Notes: generated by a model not told the origin, from the letters alone. Positions 42,196 through 52,130 are shown, counted from the first letter of the stretch. The stretch is 64,000 bases of DNA from Dermabacter hominis NBRC 106157 (GCF_001570785.1 NZ_BCSI01000007.1:1-64000), one strand, 5' to 3'. Numbers and translations are program-made.

Positions 42196-44613
42196 TCACG
42201 AATGGTGCGGGGAGGCGTCGGGGTCGTCGACGCTCTCAAGATCCTCGGGCGCCGTGATGGCAGGGCTGCGGGCGTCCGACTTCGTGCGGCCCGCGCGGAC
42301 CACGCCCGTGGCGACGAGCGCGGCAAGAAGCACCATCGCGACGAGAGTCGTCCAGTTCTCCCACTCCGGATTGACGCTCAGTTGGCTCTCGCGAGAATCA
42401 AGGATGACCCCGTTGTCGCTCGCGATCATCACCGTGAACGTGCCGTTCCCGCTTTTCACGGCTTGCACGGGAATGGAGTGATCGCTCGTCGTGAGGGCGG
42501 GGAGAGTGATTGGTGAGAGCTTCCCGCCCGTCTTTGCGATGCGGTCAGAAAACGACACCGTGGGCACGAGCGTCGCCGGGGTGGGGAATCCGTTGTGGAC
42601 GGTAAATGGGATCGATGCCTCGTTGGAGACGAGGTTGTAGGTTCCCGCGAGTGTGAGCGAGATTCGCCGGGTGTTCGCTTCCGTCACCGTCGCGATGCTA
42701 GAAAGCCGCCGAACGTGCGCGTTCGTGTCCGCGAAAAACGGGCTGCTCACCCCCGAGGCCGCCAGAAGAACCGCTCCGGAAAGGTAGCTCGGGTCCTTGA
42801 GCGTCGCGCGCACGTCTGTGAGCGACGTGAGGCTCTTTTCGACCCGTTCGCTTGCGCCCGCCGGCACCTTTTCGGGCGAGGCGTCGATGTGGGCGGGGCT
42901 GGCGTCGGAACCCTCACCGATCGCGCGCACGGACTTCACCGTGCCAACCCAGTAGTTTCCACCTTCGCCGATGATCGAGGTCGTGCCTTTTCCTGCCTTC
43001 GCCGCGTCGAGAAGCGTGGATGCAGGGGCGTGGGTGACCCACGGCGCGGCGCTCAAGGCATCGAGCAGGTGCGACGTGCGCTCGGGGTTCAGTGAAGAGG
43101 TCGCGGACGGCGCGAGCAGGAGGGTGCGCGGGGCCGACGCCGGCTGGCCCGCGATGAGTGCCGTGTCCGCGAGAGCCCGCTGGTAGGACAGTTCGGGGTC
43201 GCGTGCGTCAGCGAGATGCTCCGAAAGCTCGGTCAGACGCGTGTCGTAGCCAACGAGAGCGACCGTGGATTCACCCTTGCGTGCAAGCTGCGCGTAGCCG
43301 CTCGGTGTGACGTTGGGGTTCGTGGAGGAGAAGAAGGATTCGGCGGGGACAAGAGCGACTTTCGCGCCCGATGCGCGTATCGCTTTCGCAGAGACCGCCT
43401 CGGGTTCCATGCGGACGACTGTCGGCGCCGTGCTGAGGCCCGTGCTTGTCGCAGCGGCGGAGGCCTCTTTCTCCAGCAGCTTCGCGGTCGAGCGGGCAGT
43501 TGCCGGGCTCGCGAGGGCGAAAGGCGCGAGCGTGACGTCGTGGCGCGAAGCCGCGTCGATAAGCGCAGAGCGGCGCTCGTTCCAGGTGTGATCCTGCCCC
43601 CACGTGGTGCCGGGGGCGGGTGCGCTCGCGGGTTCATCGGCGCCGCCCGCGTCGGAGGCAGCGGGGGTCGTGGACGGGGAAGGGCTCGGGCTCGGCGTGG
43701 AGTCGGAAGGTGCGGGATCGAGCTTAGACAGCGCTTCGTCGAGCGTACTCATCCCTTTGGGAACCTTGAGGTCAGTGAGCATGGAAGGATCGAGCCACCA
43801 GCTCACGTCAGTACGCTGGGCAATGTCCCACTGCGCAGCGAAGGCACCCTCGCGAACGTCCTTGGCGAAGGCGTCGGGGTCGGTCGCCGCGAGAGCGGGA
43901 TCGGTACTTGCGAGAGGCGCGAGGTAGGCGAGGGAAATCCGGGGCGTTTCGGCGGTGGGCTGCCACACGAGAAACGTGCGGAGAGTTGCGGCGGCGGTGC
44001 CTCCGGTGGAGGGCTGGGTGCCGTCGGCTGACGACTGCGCCCCCGTGACTGCCGTGAGGGCGATGCGGCGCGGCCCCCACAGTGATTCGTCTCGCGTGTA
44101 GCCGAGAGAGTCCGCCGGGACGCGCACCGTGAACTCGGCGGCCTCGCCCGGCCCGAGCGTGCGCGTGGCCGAAGTTCCGCGCACCGTTCCTCGGTGCGAA
44201 GTATCCGCCGTGTCCATCGCCGCCCATTCGTCGGCAATCGTGCGATCCGTGACTCGCGACGTGAGCCCCGAGAGCTGAAGGGCCACGCCCTCGAGCGGGG
44301 TGCTTCCCGTGTTGGTAATGTTCACGCGGGCTTCGACCGTACCGCCCGGCTTCACCGCCTCGGGGGAGAGCGCGCGAAGATCGAGCGTGAGGGGCGCGCG
44401 GGCGTCAGGTTCCGGTGACGGGGCGGGTTCCGACGGTAGCGCGGGTGCGGTCAGTGCCACATTCGTGGGCGGTTGCTGGCCGGTAAACTGGTACGCTGCG
44501 GTGTCCCGCTGGGCGAGCGCGCCGGCGGGCACGAGAGCCGCACACAGGATCGAATACAGTGCGACCATGACGAAGAGGGCGCGACAAACGCGCCGCGTCA
44601 CGGATCGAAGCAT
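42196..44613 (-). CDS. DUF6049 family secreted/membrane protein
   Basis: An 805-residue protein: signal peptide or anchor at the N-terminus (LFVMVALYSILCAALVPAGALA), large outside part starting with an NEW3-like domain ('DLRALSPEAVKPGGTVEARV'), and one C-terminal membrane helix (TTLVAMVLLAALVATGVVRAG) with a short cytosolic tail. It matches the Rv3909-like DUF6049 family in position, directly before murJ, and in topology. Family function is unknown; the link with MurJ suggests a role in wall assembly. ATG 44613 lies six bases after TACAGT, so the message may be leaderless. It is divergent from cca. Confidence 0.82.
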   Translation of the reverse strand: MLRSVTRRVCRALFVMVALYSILCAALVPAGALAQRDTAAYQFTGQQPPTNVALTAPALPSEPAPSPEPDARAPLTLDLRALSPEAVKPGGTVEARVNITNTGSTPLEGVALQLSGLTSRVTDRTIADEWAAMDTADTSHRGTVRGTSATRTLGPGEAAEFTVRVPADSLGYTRDESLWGPRRIALTAVTGAQSSADGTQPSTGGTAAATLRTFLVWQPTAETPRISLAYLAPLASTDPALAATDPDAFAKDVREGAFAAQWDIAQRTDVSWWLDPSMLTDLKVPKGMSTLDEALSKLDPAPSDSTPSPSPSPSTTPAASDAGGADEPASAPAPGTTWGQDHTWNERRSALIDAASRHDVTLAPFALASPATARSTAKLLEKEASAAATSTGLSTAPTVVRMEPEAVSAKAIRASGAKVALVPAESFFSSTNPNVTPSGYAQLARKGESTVALVGYDTRLTELSEHLADARDPELSYQRALADTALIAGQPASAPRTLLLAPSATSSLNPERTSHLLDALSAAPWVTHAPASTLLDAAKAGKGTTSIIGEGGNYWVGTVKSVRAIGEGSDASPAHIDASPEKVPAGASERVEKSLTSLTDVRATLKDPSYLSGAVLLAASGVSSPFFADTNAHVRRLSSIATVTEANTRRISLTLAGTYNLVSNEASIPFTVHNGFPTPATLVPTVSFSDRIAKTGGKLSPITLPALTTSDHSIPVQAVKSGNGTFTVMIASDNGVILDSRESQLSVNPEWENWTTLVAMVLLAALVATGVVRAGRTKSDARSPAITAPEDLESVDDPDASPHHS

Positions 44614-44619
44614 GGAACC

Positions 44620-44625
44620 ACTGTA
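44620..44625 (-). promoter_or_regulatory. -10 box at leaderless distance (DUF6049-murJ operon)
   Basis: On the minus strand TACAGT is followed by six bases and the ATG at 44613. No Shine-Dalgarno sequence and no clear -35 box. Confidence 0.4.
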
Positions 44626-44704
44626 GAGGGCGCAGCTTCGTGCCACGTGCCAAACACGGGTGGCGCGCGCGGAGCGATCCGCACATCACAGATCAAGGTG
44701 AGGA

Positions 44705-46228
44705 ATGAACGACGTGACTAACGGCGACAAGCGTGAAGCACACCGCATGGGGATCGAGACCGTTCGCATCCGCGCGCGGAGCATGTTCCAGGCGCTTCCA
44801 GCCTCCGTTCACGAGCTCGGCCACATGTTCGAGACTGCGGGCGAGGAATTGGCACTCGTCGGCGGGCCCGTGCGCGATGCCCTTCTTGGCCGCAGTAGCG
44901 ATGACCTTGATTTCACGACGTCGGCGCGGCCCGAGTCGACGGAGCAGATTCTTCGGCAGTGGGTCGGCAAACGGGGCGCGATCTGGGACATGGGGCGCGA
45001 GTTTGGCACGCTCGGCGCGCAGCTCGACGGCGTCAAGGTCGAGATCACGACGTACCGTACGGAGGAATACGATCCGCAGTCTCGAAAGCCGCAGGTCGCG
45101 TACGGTGACACGATCGATGGCGATCTCTCGCGACGCGACTTCACCGTGAACGCGATGGCCGTGCGCCTTCCCTCCCTCGAGTTCATCGATCCGTTCGGCG
45201 GCCTCGAAGATCTTGCCGCGGGGCTTCTTCGCACACCGGTCGCCCCCGAACAGTCCTTCAGCGACGACCCGCTTCGGATGATGCGCGCCGTACGTTTCGC
45301 CTCGACCCTTGGATTCGACATCGAGGAGGGGACCGCGCGCGCAATCGCCGCCCTCGCCGGCCGCCTCGAGATCGTGAGCGCCGAGCGTGTGCGCGAAGAA
45401 CTCGTCAAGCTCATGCTCGGCGATCACCCGAGGCGTGCCCTCGAGCAGATGGTCGATCTTGGCCTTGCCGACATCATCCTTCCCGAGCTTCCCGCGATGC
45501 GGCTCGAGATCGATGAACACCACAGACACAAGGATGTCTATACGCATTCGCTCACGGTGCTTGAGCAGGCGATTGACCTTGAAACAGGCCCCGAAGGACC
45601 GGTTCCCGGCCCCGATTTCATTTTGCGATTCGCGGCGCTCATGCACGATTGCGCGAAGCCCAATACGCGCCGCTACGAAGAAGGCGGAGTCGTGACCTTC
45701 CGGTTCCACGAAGTCGTGGGGGCGCGCATGGCGAAGGCCCGCATGAAGGCACTCAAGTTCGATAAGGAGACGACCAAGGCGGTCGCACACCTCATCGAAC
45801 TGCATCTTCGCTTTCACGGCTACGCGGATAGCGAATGGACAGACTCGGCCGTGCGCCGCTACGTGACGGACGCGGGCGATCAGCTCGAACGCCTTCACCG
45901 CCTCACGCGCGCCGATTGCACGACGCGTAACAAGCGCAAGGCCCAGCGCCTTCGCGAAGCCTACGATGACCTCGAAAAACGCATCGCCGAGCTCGCGGAA
46001 CAAGAAGAGATCTCCAAAATCCGGCCCGATCTGGATGGCCGCGCGATCATGCAGATTCTTGACCTCAAGCCCGGCCCGGCAGTCGGCAAGGCATATGCCT
46101 ACCTTCTTGAGCTACGCATGGAGGAGGGGCCCCTCGGCGAGGAGGAAGCCTCGAGGCGCCTTCAGGAATGGTGGGCGCATAATGGGGCGCACGAAAGCGC
46201 GCCGGCGACGAGAGGAACCTCGAAGTGA
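44705..46228 (+). CDS. cca: CCA tRNA nucleotidyltransferase
   Basis: A 507-residue protein of class II nucleotidyltransferases. The head carries 'LALVGGPVRDALLG' and the metal-binding 'DDLDFTTSARP' (D-x-D); 'RRDFTVNAMAVRLP' and 'DPLRMMRAVRFASTLGF' follow; an HD domain is in the middle ('FAALMHDCAKPNTRRY', with 'H..H.DVYTHSL' before it). It adds CCA to tRNA 3' ends, which is needed here: none of the three tRNA genes in the window encodes CCA. ATG 44705 follows AAGGTG. Its stop overlaps the GTG of the next gene (GTGA). Confidence 0.95.
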   Translation: MNDVTNGDKREAHRMGIETVRIRARSMFQALPASVHELGHMFETAGEELALVGGPVRDALLGRSSDDLDFTTSARPESTEQILRQWVGKRGAIWDMGREFGTLGAQLDGVKVEITTYRTEEYDPQSRKPQVAYGDTIDGDLSRRDFTVNAMAVRLPSLEFIDPFGGLEDLAAGLLRTPVAPEQSFSDDPLRMMRAVRFASTLGFDIEEGTARAIAALAGRLEIVSAERVREELVKLMLGDHPRRALEQMVDLGLADIILPELPAMRLEIDEHHRHKDVYTHSLTVLEQAIDLETGPEGPVPGPDFILRFAALMHDCAKPNTRRYEEGGVVTFRFHEVVGARMAKARMKALKFDKETTKAVAHLIELHLRFHGYADSEWTDSAVRRYVTDAGDQLERLHRLTRADCTTRNKRKAQRLREAYDDLEKRIAELAEQEEISKIRPDLDGRAIMQILDLKPGPAVGKAYAYLLELRMEEGPLGEEEASRRLQEWWAHNGAHESAPATRGTSK

Positions 46229-48669
46229 GCGACAAGAGCCCAAAGGGGACGAGCCGTACCCGCTCGAGCGGAAAGCGTGCAGCGCGCCCTGCGACCACTC
46301 CCGCGGCAGCGAGCATTGGTCGCAGCCGCACGAAACCGCGCCCCGAAAGCGCCGCGCCCGCGAAAGGCCGGCACGCTGTAGCGGCAGCAGGCACGGCTGC
46401 GTCTAAGCCCAAGCCCAAACCCAAGCCCACGAACTTTCTCAACTACCCGCGCGCCGGAAAAGAAGGGTTTTCGCGGTGGCTTCCCTCGTGGCGCCTCCTT
46501 TCCGCGGCCGTCCTCGTTCTCTTCTGTGCTGGCGTGGGCTTCGGTGCGTGGCTTTATGCGACTACCGAAGTACCCGAGCCGACCGATATCGCCGTTGCTC
46601 AAACGACCCGCGTGTACTACTCGGACGGAAAGACTCTCCTCGGCGAGTTCAGCGACCTCAATCGCACGATCCTGCCCGCCGACGAGATCCCGGACAACGT
46701 CAAGGAGGCTGTCGTCGCCTCCGAGGACTCCACGTTCTACGAGAACCGCGGCATTTCGCCGAAGGGTATCGTGCGCGCTCTCGTGAACAACCTTTCTGGC
46801 GGCTCCCGCCAGGGGGCTTCGACGATCACCCAGCAGTACGTCGAGAACTACTACACGGGCAAGGTCACGTCGTATACCGGCAAGGTGCGCGAAATGATCA
46901 TGGCCGTCAAAATCGATGAGGAGCTCGACAAGAACGAGATCCTTTCGCGCTACCTCAATACGATCTACTTTGGTCGTTCCGCCTACGGAATCGAAGAGGC
47001 GGCGCAGGCCTACTTCGGCAAGAGTGCGAGCGAGCTCGATGACGCCGAGGCCGCACTTCTCGTCGCCGTCATTCCCGCACCGAGCGCCTACGACCCGGCG
47101 AAGAATCCCGATAAAGCGAAGGCGCTCTGGCAGCGCGTCATCGACCGAGAGGTCAACGAGACGGGAAGCCTCACGAAGGAGGAAGCCGACAAGCTCAGCT
47201 TCCCCGAGACGATCGAATACAAGCCCCAAAACTCGTTGCGCGGCACAAACGGCTACCTCATGATGGCGGTGCGCAAGGAACTCGAGGCGCGAGGCTTTGA
47301 CGAGGACGACATCGACACGGGCGGCTACACGATCGTTTCGACGATCGACAAGCACACGCAAGAATCGACCGTCGAAGCGATCGCGAATCTTCCCGAGGAC
47401 CGCCCCGAGAATAATCGCGTGGGAACCGTGAGCATCGACCCGTCAACCGGTGCGATCCGGGCGCTCTACGGCGGCGAGGACTACCTCAAGCAGCAGCGGA
47501 ACGACGCTACCCAGTCGCGCATGCAGGCCGGTTCAACGTTCAAGGCGTTCACGCTTGTTGCGGCGCTCGAGGAGGGCTATAGCCTCCACTCCAACTGGGA
47601 CGCCTCTTCGCCTAGGACCTTCAAGGGGTGGACCGTCAAGAACTTCGGCAATGTCTCGCGTGGCAGCGTCGATCTCCTGACCGCGACGCGGCACTCCTAC
47701 AACACGCCCTATGCGGCACTCAACGTTGACATGGGCGCCGAGAAGACGCGCGAAGCGGCCGTCAAGATGGGGCTTTCCGAGAAGACGCCCGGTCTCGACG
47801 ACAGCCCGAGCAACGTCCTTGGCTCTTCATCGCTCACGGTTCTCGAGCTCGCGGGGTCGTATTCCGTGATCGCCTCGGGCGGGATCAAGCGCACGCCGCA
47901 CATCGTCGAAAAAGTGACGAATGCTGACGGTTCGCACAAGTACGCCTACAAAGATGACGGCGAGCGAGTTCTCAAGGAGTCCACGGCGATCAACGCGACC
48001 GTAGCCCTCCAGGAACCCACGAGCTCCCGCGGCTCGGCACGAATCGTCAATGAAAAAATGGATGGCCGCCCGGTCGCGGGTAAGACGGGTACTTCAAGCT
48101 CGTTCCGCTCGGCGCTCTTCGTGGGCTACACCCCGCAGCTAGTGACCGCGGTGGGCATGTTCCAACCAAGTGCCGACGGCCGCACTGAAGAGCCACTCAC
48201 CCCGTTCGGCCCGTGGGATGACATGACCGGCGGCGGCGCACCCGCGAGCATCTTCGGCGACATCATGACGAGCGCCCTCGACGGGCAGGACGAACTCGAC
48301 TTCCCCGACGAAGTCGATACCGATGGCAAGAAGAAGCGGAAGAGGCGAAAGCGGACGCAGGCGCCCGCGCCGCGCGAAACCAAGGAACCCGAGGTGACCG
48401 AGGCACCATCGGAAGAGCCGAGTGAGGAGCCGCCCGCAACCGAGGAGCCGTCGCAGGAGGCGCCCGAGCCGTCTCCTTCTCCCTCCGAGGAGAAGCCGGC
48501 ATCGCCAGCGCCGAAGCCGAAGCCTGAACCGAAGCCGAAGCCTGAACCGAAGCCGAAGCCTGAACCGAAGCCCGAACCGAGCGAAAAGCCCAAGACCCCG
48601 AAGGTGCAGCCGACGCGCGGCAACGACAAACCCGCCGAGCCGACCGAAGCGCCGAAAGAACCTCGGTAG
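46225..48669 (+). CDS. ponA: Class A penicillin-binding protein (PonA-like)
   Basis: An 814-residue bifunctional enzyme. After a basic cytosolic tail and one membrane helix (about 95-115), the glycosyltransferase domain has catalytic E167 in 'ASEDSTFYENRGI' and 'GASTITQQYVENYY'. The transpeptidase has S437-T-F-K440, S491-Y-N493 and K620-T-G. The last 120 residues are Pro/Glu/Lys-rich, with repeated 'KPKPEP' units, as in PonA1 of mycobacteria. It polymerises and cross-links peptidoglycan and is the target of beta-lactams. It starts with GTG overlapping the cca stop; a 153-bp gap with a promoter follows. Confidence 0.94.
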   Translation: MSDKSPKGTSRTRSSGKRAARPATTPAAASIGRSRTKPRPESAAPAKGRHAVAAAGTAASKPKPKPKPTNFLNYPRAGKEGFSRWLPSWRLLSAAVLVLFCAGVGFGAWLYATTEVPEPTDIAVAQTTRVYYSDGKTLLGEFSDLNRTILPADEIPDNVKEAVVASEDSTFYENRGISPKGIVRALVNNLSGGSRQGASTITQQYVENYYTGKVTSYTGKVREMIMAVKIDEELDKNEILSRYLNTIYFGRSAYGIEEAAQAYFGKSASELDDAEAALLVAVIPAPSAYDPAKNPDKAKALWQRVIDREVNETGSLTKEEADKLSFPETIEYKPQNSLRGTNGYLMMAVRKELEARGFDEDDIDTGGYTIVSTIDKHTQESTVEAIANLPEDRPENNRVGTVSIDPSTGAIRALYGGEDYLKQQRNDATQSRMQAGSTFKAFTLVAALEEGYSLHSNWDASSPRTFKGWTVKNFGNVSRGSVDLLTATRHSYNTPYAALNVDMGAEKTREAAVKMGLSEKTPGLDDSPSNVLGSSSLTVLELAGSYSVIASGGIKRTPHIVEKVTNADGSHKYAYKDDGERVLKESTAINATVALQEPTSSRGSARIVNEKMDGRPVAGKTGTSSSFRSALFVGYTPQLVTAVGMFQPSADGRTEEPLTPFGPWDDMTGGGAPASIFGDIMTSALDGQDELDFPDEVDTDGKKKRKRRKRTQAPAPRETKEPEVTEAPSEEPSEEPPATEEPSQEAPEPSPSPSEEKPASPAPKPKPEPKPKPEPKPKPEPKPEPSEKPKTPKVQPTRGNDKPAEPTEAPKEPR

Positions 48670-48722
48670 CGGTGAGGTCCAGGCCACCGTCGGACCCCCT
48701 TCCCCGAACCCGGGCGAGCCGC

Positions 48723-48789
48723 TAGACTTGGGAAGTCTGTGGAAAACCGCAGGCGCATGCATGACCCTCCTGCCACGGAAGGACCGTGG
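48723..48789 (+). promoter_or_regulatory. rpsF promoter and leader hairpin
   Basis: TAGACT (48723-48728) is a good -10 box; the -35 is poor. The leader, about 88 nt, has the hairpin CCACGG-AAGGA-CCGTGG (48773-48778 / 48784-48789) shortly before the AGGAGGTGG ribosome site. In several bacteria rpsF leaders bind the S6:S18 complex; this hairpin is a candidate, not shown. Confidence 0.45.
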
Positions 48790-48822
48790 CCGCGATAGAC
48801 CACAGGAGGTGGGGATTTACAC

Positions 48823-49113
48823 ATGCGTAAGTACGAAATGGTTGTGATCCTGGACCCGTCGATCGACGAGCGTACCGTGGACACCACTTTTGAGAAGCTC
48901 ATCAAGGTTGTTCCTGCTGAGGGCGGCACCGTCGACAACACCGACGTGTGGGGCAAGCGCAAGTTCGCCTACGAGATCGACAAGAAGCAGGAAGGCATCT
49001 ACGTCGTCCTGAGCTTCACCTCGAAGCCCGAGACCGCCAAGGAGCTCGATCGCCAGCTCGGCCTCAACGAGTCCGTTCTGCGCACGAAGCTCATGCGCGT
49101 CGACGAGAAGTAA
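48823..49113 (+). CDS. rpsF: 30S ribosomal protein S6
   Basis: S6 of 96 residues: '[20 protein letters not shown]' at the start and the conserved '[20 protein letters not shown]' block. It binds S18 and 16S rRNA in the platform of the small subunit. ATG 48823 lies nine bases after AGGAGGTGG. First gene of rpsF-ssb-rpsR-rplI. Confidence 0.98.
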   Translation: MRKYEMVVILDPSIDERTVDTTFEKLIKVVPAEGGTVDNTDVWGKRKFAYEIDKKQEGIYVVLSFTSKPETAKELDRQLGLNESVLRTKLMRVDEK

Positions 49114-49159
49114 AAACCTCGTTTACAAGCCACACCGCACCATCAGCTGAAGGAGAGTC

Positions 49160-49729
49160 ATGGCGAACGATACCGTCATCACCGTCGTCGGAAACCTGAC
49201 CGCCGATCCCGAGCTGCGCTTTACGAACTCGGGGATTCCCGTCGCGTCGTTCACCGTCGCGTCGGCCCCCCGCACGTTCGACCGCCAGTCGGGCGAATGG
49301 AAGGACGGCGAAGCTCTCTTCCTGCGCTGCTCCATCTGGCGCGATGCAGCCGAGAATGTCGCCGAGTCCCTCACGAAGGGCACCCGCGTGATCGTTCAGG
49401 GCCGCCTCCAGCAGCGCTCCTACACCGACCGCGAAGGCAATAACCGCACCTCGATCGAACTCCAGGTCGACGAGATCGGTCCTTCGCTTCGCTACGCGAC
49501 CGCGAAGCCGACCCGCACTCAGCGCGGCGGCGGCGGAAACTTCGGTGGCGGTTTCAACGGTGGTAACAGCGGTGGCGGCAACTACGGTGGCGGCCAAGGC
49601 GGCTATTCCAACCAGGGAGGCTACGGCGGTAACCGCGGTGGCGCCCAGGGTGGACCGCAGGGCGGCCAGAACCCCGCCGATGTTGACCCCTGGAGCAACG
49701 GCGGCGCCGAAGAGCCACCGCCCTTCTAA
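49160..49729 (+). CDS. ssb: Single-stranded DNA-binding protein
   Basis: SSB of 189 residues. OB-fold domain (1-115) with '[20 protein letters not shown]' and '[20 protein letters not shown]'; then a Gly/Asn-rich linker (about 120-175). The tail ends 'EEPPPF', the acidic-Pro-Phe peptide by which SSB recruits replication and repair proteins. It covers single-stranded DNA at forks. ATG after GGAGAG; between rpsF and rpsR as usual in Actinobacteria. Confidence 0.97.
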   Translation: MANDTVITVVGNLTADPELRFTNSGIPVASFTVASAPRTFDRQSGEWKDGEALFLRCSIWRDAAENVAESLTKGTRVIVQGRLQQRSYTDREGNNRTSIELQVDEIGPSLRYATAKPTRTQRGGGGNFGGGFNGGNSGGGNYGGGQGGYSNQGGYGGNRGGAQGGPQGGQNPADVDPWSNGGAEEPPPF

Positions 49730-49820
49730 ATCGCGCCGCGCCACTCGGCACACATCCTCAATTTATCCATTCCATCCCGGGTAGAAAGCCCGGGCTCCCC
49801 TCACTCAAAGGAGCACCACG

Positions 49821-50057
49821 ATGGCGAAGCCAGAGCTTCGTAAGCCCAAGAAGAAGCAGAACCCGCTCAAGAGCGCCGGTATCGAGAACATCGACTACAA
49901 GGACCCCGCGGTTCTGCGTAAGTTCATTTCGGATCGCGGAAAGATCCGTGCACGCCGCGTGACCGGCGTCAGTGTCCAGGAGCAGCGCAAGATCGCGAAG
50001 GCCGTCAAGAACGCCCGCGAGATCGCCCTCCTTCCCTACTCGACCTCCGGTCGCTGA
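49821..50057 (+). CDS. rpsR: 30S ribosomal protein S18
   Basis: S18 of 78 residues. '[20 protein letters not shown]' and '[20 protein letters not shown]' are the family signature, ending 'LLPYSTSGR'. The N-terminus lacks the zinc-binding cysteines found in some S18 copies, so this is the Cys-minus form. ATG follows AAAGGAG. rplI begins 21 bp later. Confidence 0.97.
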   Translation: MAKPELRKPKKKQNPLKSAGIENIDYKDPAVLRKFISDRGKIRARRVTGVSVQEQRKIAKAVKNAREIALLPYSTSGR

Positions 50058-50078
50058 GCCAAGGAAGGATAGAGAAAA

Positions 50079-50549
50079 ATGGCTACTACCAAGCTCATCC
50101 TCACCAACGAGGTTTCCAAGCTCGGCGGCCCCGGCGATGTCGTCGAGGTCAAGGCCGGCTACGCGCGCAACTACCTCCTGCCGCGCGGCCTTGCCACGCC
50201 GTGGACCAAGGGCGCTGAGCGCCAGCTCGAGCAGATGGCTGCCGCAAACTCGAAGCGCGCCGTGGCGTCGCTCGAGGACGCGCAGGCACTGCGTGACCTT
50301 CTCCAGACCAAGCCGGTCGTCGTGGCCGAGCGTGCGGGCCAGAACGGCCGCCTCTTTGGCGCCGTGACCGCCGCCGAGGTTGCCGAGGCTGTCAAGGCTG
50401 GCTTCGATCGCGAGATCGATCGCCGCAAGGTCGAGTTCACCGCGCCGATCAAGTCGCTCGGCGAGTACACCGTGACGGTGCGCCTGCACGAAGAGGTTTA
50501 CGCGAACCTCGTTGTCCAGGTCGTTGCCGCGAAGGGTGCGCGCGCCTGA
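50079..50549 (+). CDS. rplI: 50S ribosomal protein L9
   Basis: L9 of 156 residues: N-terminal RNA-binding domain 'KLILTNEVSKLGGPGDVVEV', 'KAGYARNYLLPRGLA', a long connecting helix, and the C-terminal domain ending 'VRLHEEVYANLVVQVVAAKG'. It sits at the base of the L1 stalk and limits frameshifting. ATG follows AAGGA. A strong terminator ends the operon. Confidence 0.97.
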   Translation: MATTKLILTNEVSKLGGPGDVVEVKAGYARNYLLPRGLATPWTKGAERQLEQMAAANSKRAVASLEDAQALRDLLQTKPVVVAERAGQNGRLFGAVTAAEVAEAVKAGFDREIDRRKVEFTAPIKSLGEYTVTVRLHEEVYANLVVQVVAAKGARA

Positions 50550-50587
50550 ACGGCATAGCGTAAACGCTCGAACGAGAGCGAACGAGG

Positions 50588-50616
50588 AAGCGGCGGGTCC
50601 ACACCCGCCGCTTTTT
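50588..50616 (+). terminator. Terminator of the rpsF-ssb-rpsR-rplI operon
   Basis: AAGCGGCGGGT (50588-50598) and ACCCGCCGCTT (50603-50613) form an 11-bp perfect stem with a CCAC loop, followed by TTTTT. It is the clearest intrinsic terminator in the window. Confidence 0.93.
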
Positions 50617-50660
50617 CGTGTCACCTGGTGGCCATACGCGCACGTTGCCAAAAAATTGAA

Positions 50661-50666
50661 TACATT
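50661..50666 (+). promoter_or_regulatory. -10 box at leaderless distance (permease gene)
   Basis: TACATT is followed by six bases and the ATG at 50673. The stretch 50649-50672 is AT-rich. No Shine-Dalgarno sequence is present. Confidence 0.45.
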
Positions 50667-50672
50667 TATGTA

Positions 50673-52127
50673 ATGACCTCCCCATCGTCACCCCCGTCTA
50701 CAGCCGGCGATCCCCACGAACACGGCCACCTTTCCCGATCACTCACGCATCGACAGATGGCCATGATCGCGATGGGCTCCGCGCTCGGCACCGGCTTGTT
50801 CCTCGGTTCCGGAGATGCGATCGCCGTGGCCGGTCCCGCCGTGATCATCAGCTTTGCGATCGGCTCCGCCATCGCCATGACCATCGCCCTCGCGATGGGC
50901 GAGATGGCTTCGCGCCACCCCGTCCAGGGCGGATTTGGCACACTCGCCGCGCGCTACCTCTCGCCTTTTTGGGGCTATCTCGTGCGGTGGCTCTACTGGA
51001 TCGTGACGGTCGGGGTGACCGCCGCAGAACTGTATGCGTGCAGCCTGTATCTCCAGTTCTGGGCTCCGGATCTTCCGCAGTGGGCGGGGGTCGCGATCCT
51101 CGGCGCGATTGTCGTTGCGATCAACGTGGTGAGCGTCAAGAGCTTCGGCACGATCGAGTTTTGGCTTTCGAGCATCAAAGTCATCGCGGTCGTCGTCTTC
51201 ATTCTCGTGGGACTGTGTCTCGTGTTCTTCGGTCTCCCGGGAACACCTGCTGCCGGGGTCTCGAACTGGACGAACGACGGTGGCTTCATGCCCTTTGGCT
51301 TCAAGGGCGTGTGGGTATCGATGGCGCTCGTGATGTTTTCTTTTGGCGGCATCGAGATGCTGTCCATCTCGGCAGCAGAGGCGAAGGATCCCGCGCGGTC
51401 GATCCGCACGGCCGCGCAGTCGACCGTGGTTCGATTGAGCTTCTTCTACGTTGCAGCGATAGGGATTATCGTCGCGCTCGTGCCGTGGAAAGAGGCCTCG
51501 GGTGCCGCTGGTGACGTGCGCTTGTCACCGTTCGTTATGGTGTTCCACGAGCTCGGGATTCCCGCTGCGGCGGGCCTCACGAATCTCATCGTGGTGATCA
51601 CCGCGCTGTCCGCCGCGAACGCGAACGTGTATGCGGGCTCGCGCTTTCTTCACTCACTCGCCGCGGATTCGCTCGCCCCGCGAGTACTCGAGCGCACGAC
51701 CACGCGCGGCATTCCGCTGCCCGGCATCATCGTGCACGCGTGCGGGATCCTCGTCGTCGTGGTGCTTGCGATGACGGGCATCGGCGGCCTGTTCCCCCTC
51801 ATCATGTCGACCGTGATCTTCTCGGCGGTCATCGTGTGGGTTCTGATCCTCGTCACCTACATCGTCTACCACCGCACGCGCGACGGGCGCGAACTGTTCC
51901 GCATGCCCGGTGGCGTGGTGACGGCGATTGCGGGCATCGCTGGGCTGCTTTTTGTGTTCTCCACGGTGATCGCCGTTGAGCGCATGCAGCTCGCGGCCAT
52001 GGTGGGCATCCCGTTCGTGCTGCTCGTGACCCTCGCGTACGTGCTCGTGTTCCGCCACCGCATCAGCGTTGAGGCAATCGACGCGAGCTTTGCGGAGGCT
52101 GAAAAGGCGCGCGCCGAATTCTCGTAA
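50673..52127 (+). CDS. Amino acid permease (APC superfamily, AAT family)
   Basis: A 484-residue integral membrane protein with about 12 helices. The start 'HLSRSLTHRQMAMIAMGSAL' + 'GTGLFLGSG' is the AAT-family signature around helix 1, where the GTG-type break binds the substrate backbone; 'PVQGGFGTLAARYLSPFWGY' follows. Relatives are proton-driven permeases for GABA, proline, lysine or aromatic amino acids; substrate not decidable. ATG 50673 is chosen over 50628 because it follows the -10 box and lies at the normal family start. The acyltransferase gene follows after 10 bp. Confidence 0.92.
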   Translation: MTSPSSPPSTAGDPHEHGHLSRSLTHRQMAMIAMGSALGTGLFLGSGDAIAVAGPAVIISFAIGSAIAMTIALAMGEMASRHPVQGGFGTLAARYLSPFWGYLVRWLYWIVTVGVTAAELYACSLYLQFWAPDLPQWAGVAILGAIVVAINVVSVKSFGTIEFWLSSIKVIAVVVFILVGLCLVFFGLPGTPAAGVSNWTNDGGFMPFGFKGVWVSMALVMFSFGGIEMLSISAAEAKDPARSIRTAAQSTVVRLSFFYVAAIGIIVALVPWKEASGAAGDVRLSPFVMVFHELGIPAAAGLTNLIVVITALSAANANVYAGSRFLHSLAADSLAPRVLERTTTRGIPLPGIIVHACGILVVVVLAMTGIGGLFPLIMSTVIFSAVIVWVLILVTYIVYHRTRDGRELFRMPGGVVTAIAGIAGLLFVFSTVIAVERMQLAAMVGIPFVLLVTLAYVLVFRHRISVEAIDASFAEAEKARAEFS

Positions 52128-52130
52128 CCT
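52125..52130 (+). promoter_or_regulatory. Possible -10 box at leaderless distance (acyltransferase gene)
   Basis: TAACCT, overlapping the permease stop codon, lies seven bases before ATG 52138; the gene has no ribosome site. It may also be expressed from the permease transcript. Confidence 0.3.

Noticed and set aside
48526-48580. PKPE-coding tandem repeat in the PBP gene as a separate element
   Set aside because: It is in frame and encodes the Pro-rich tail usual for actinobacterial PonA proteins.
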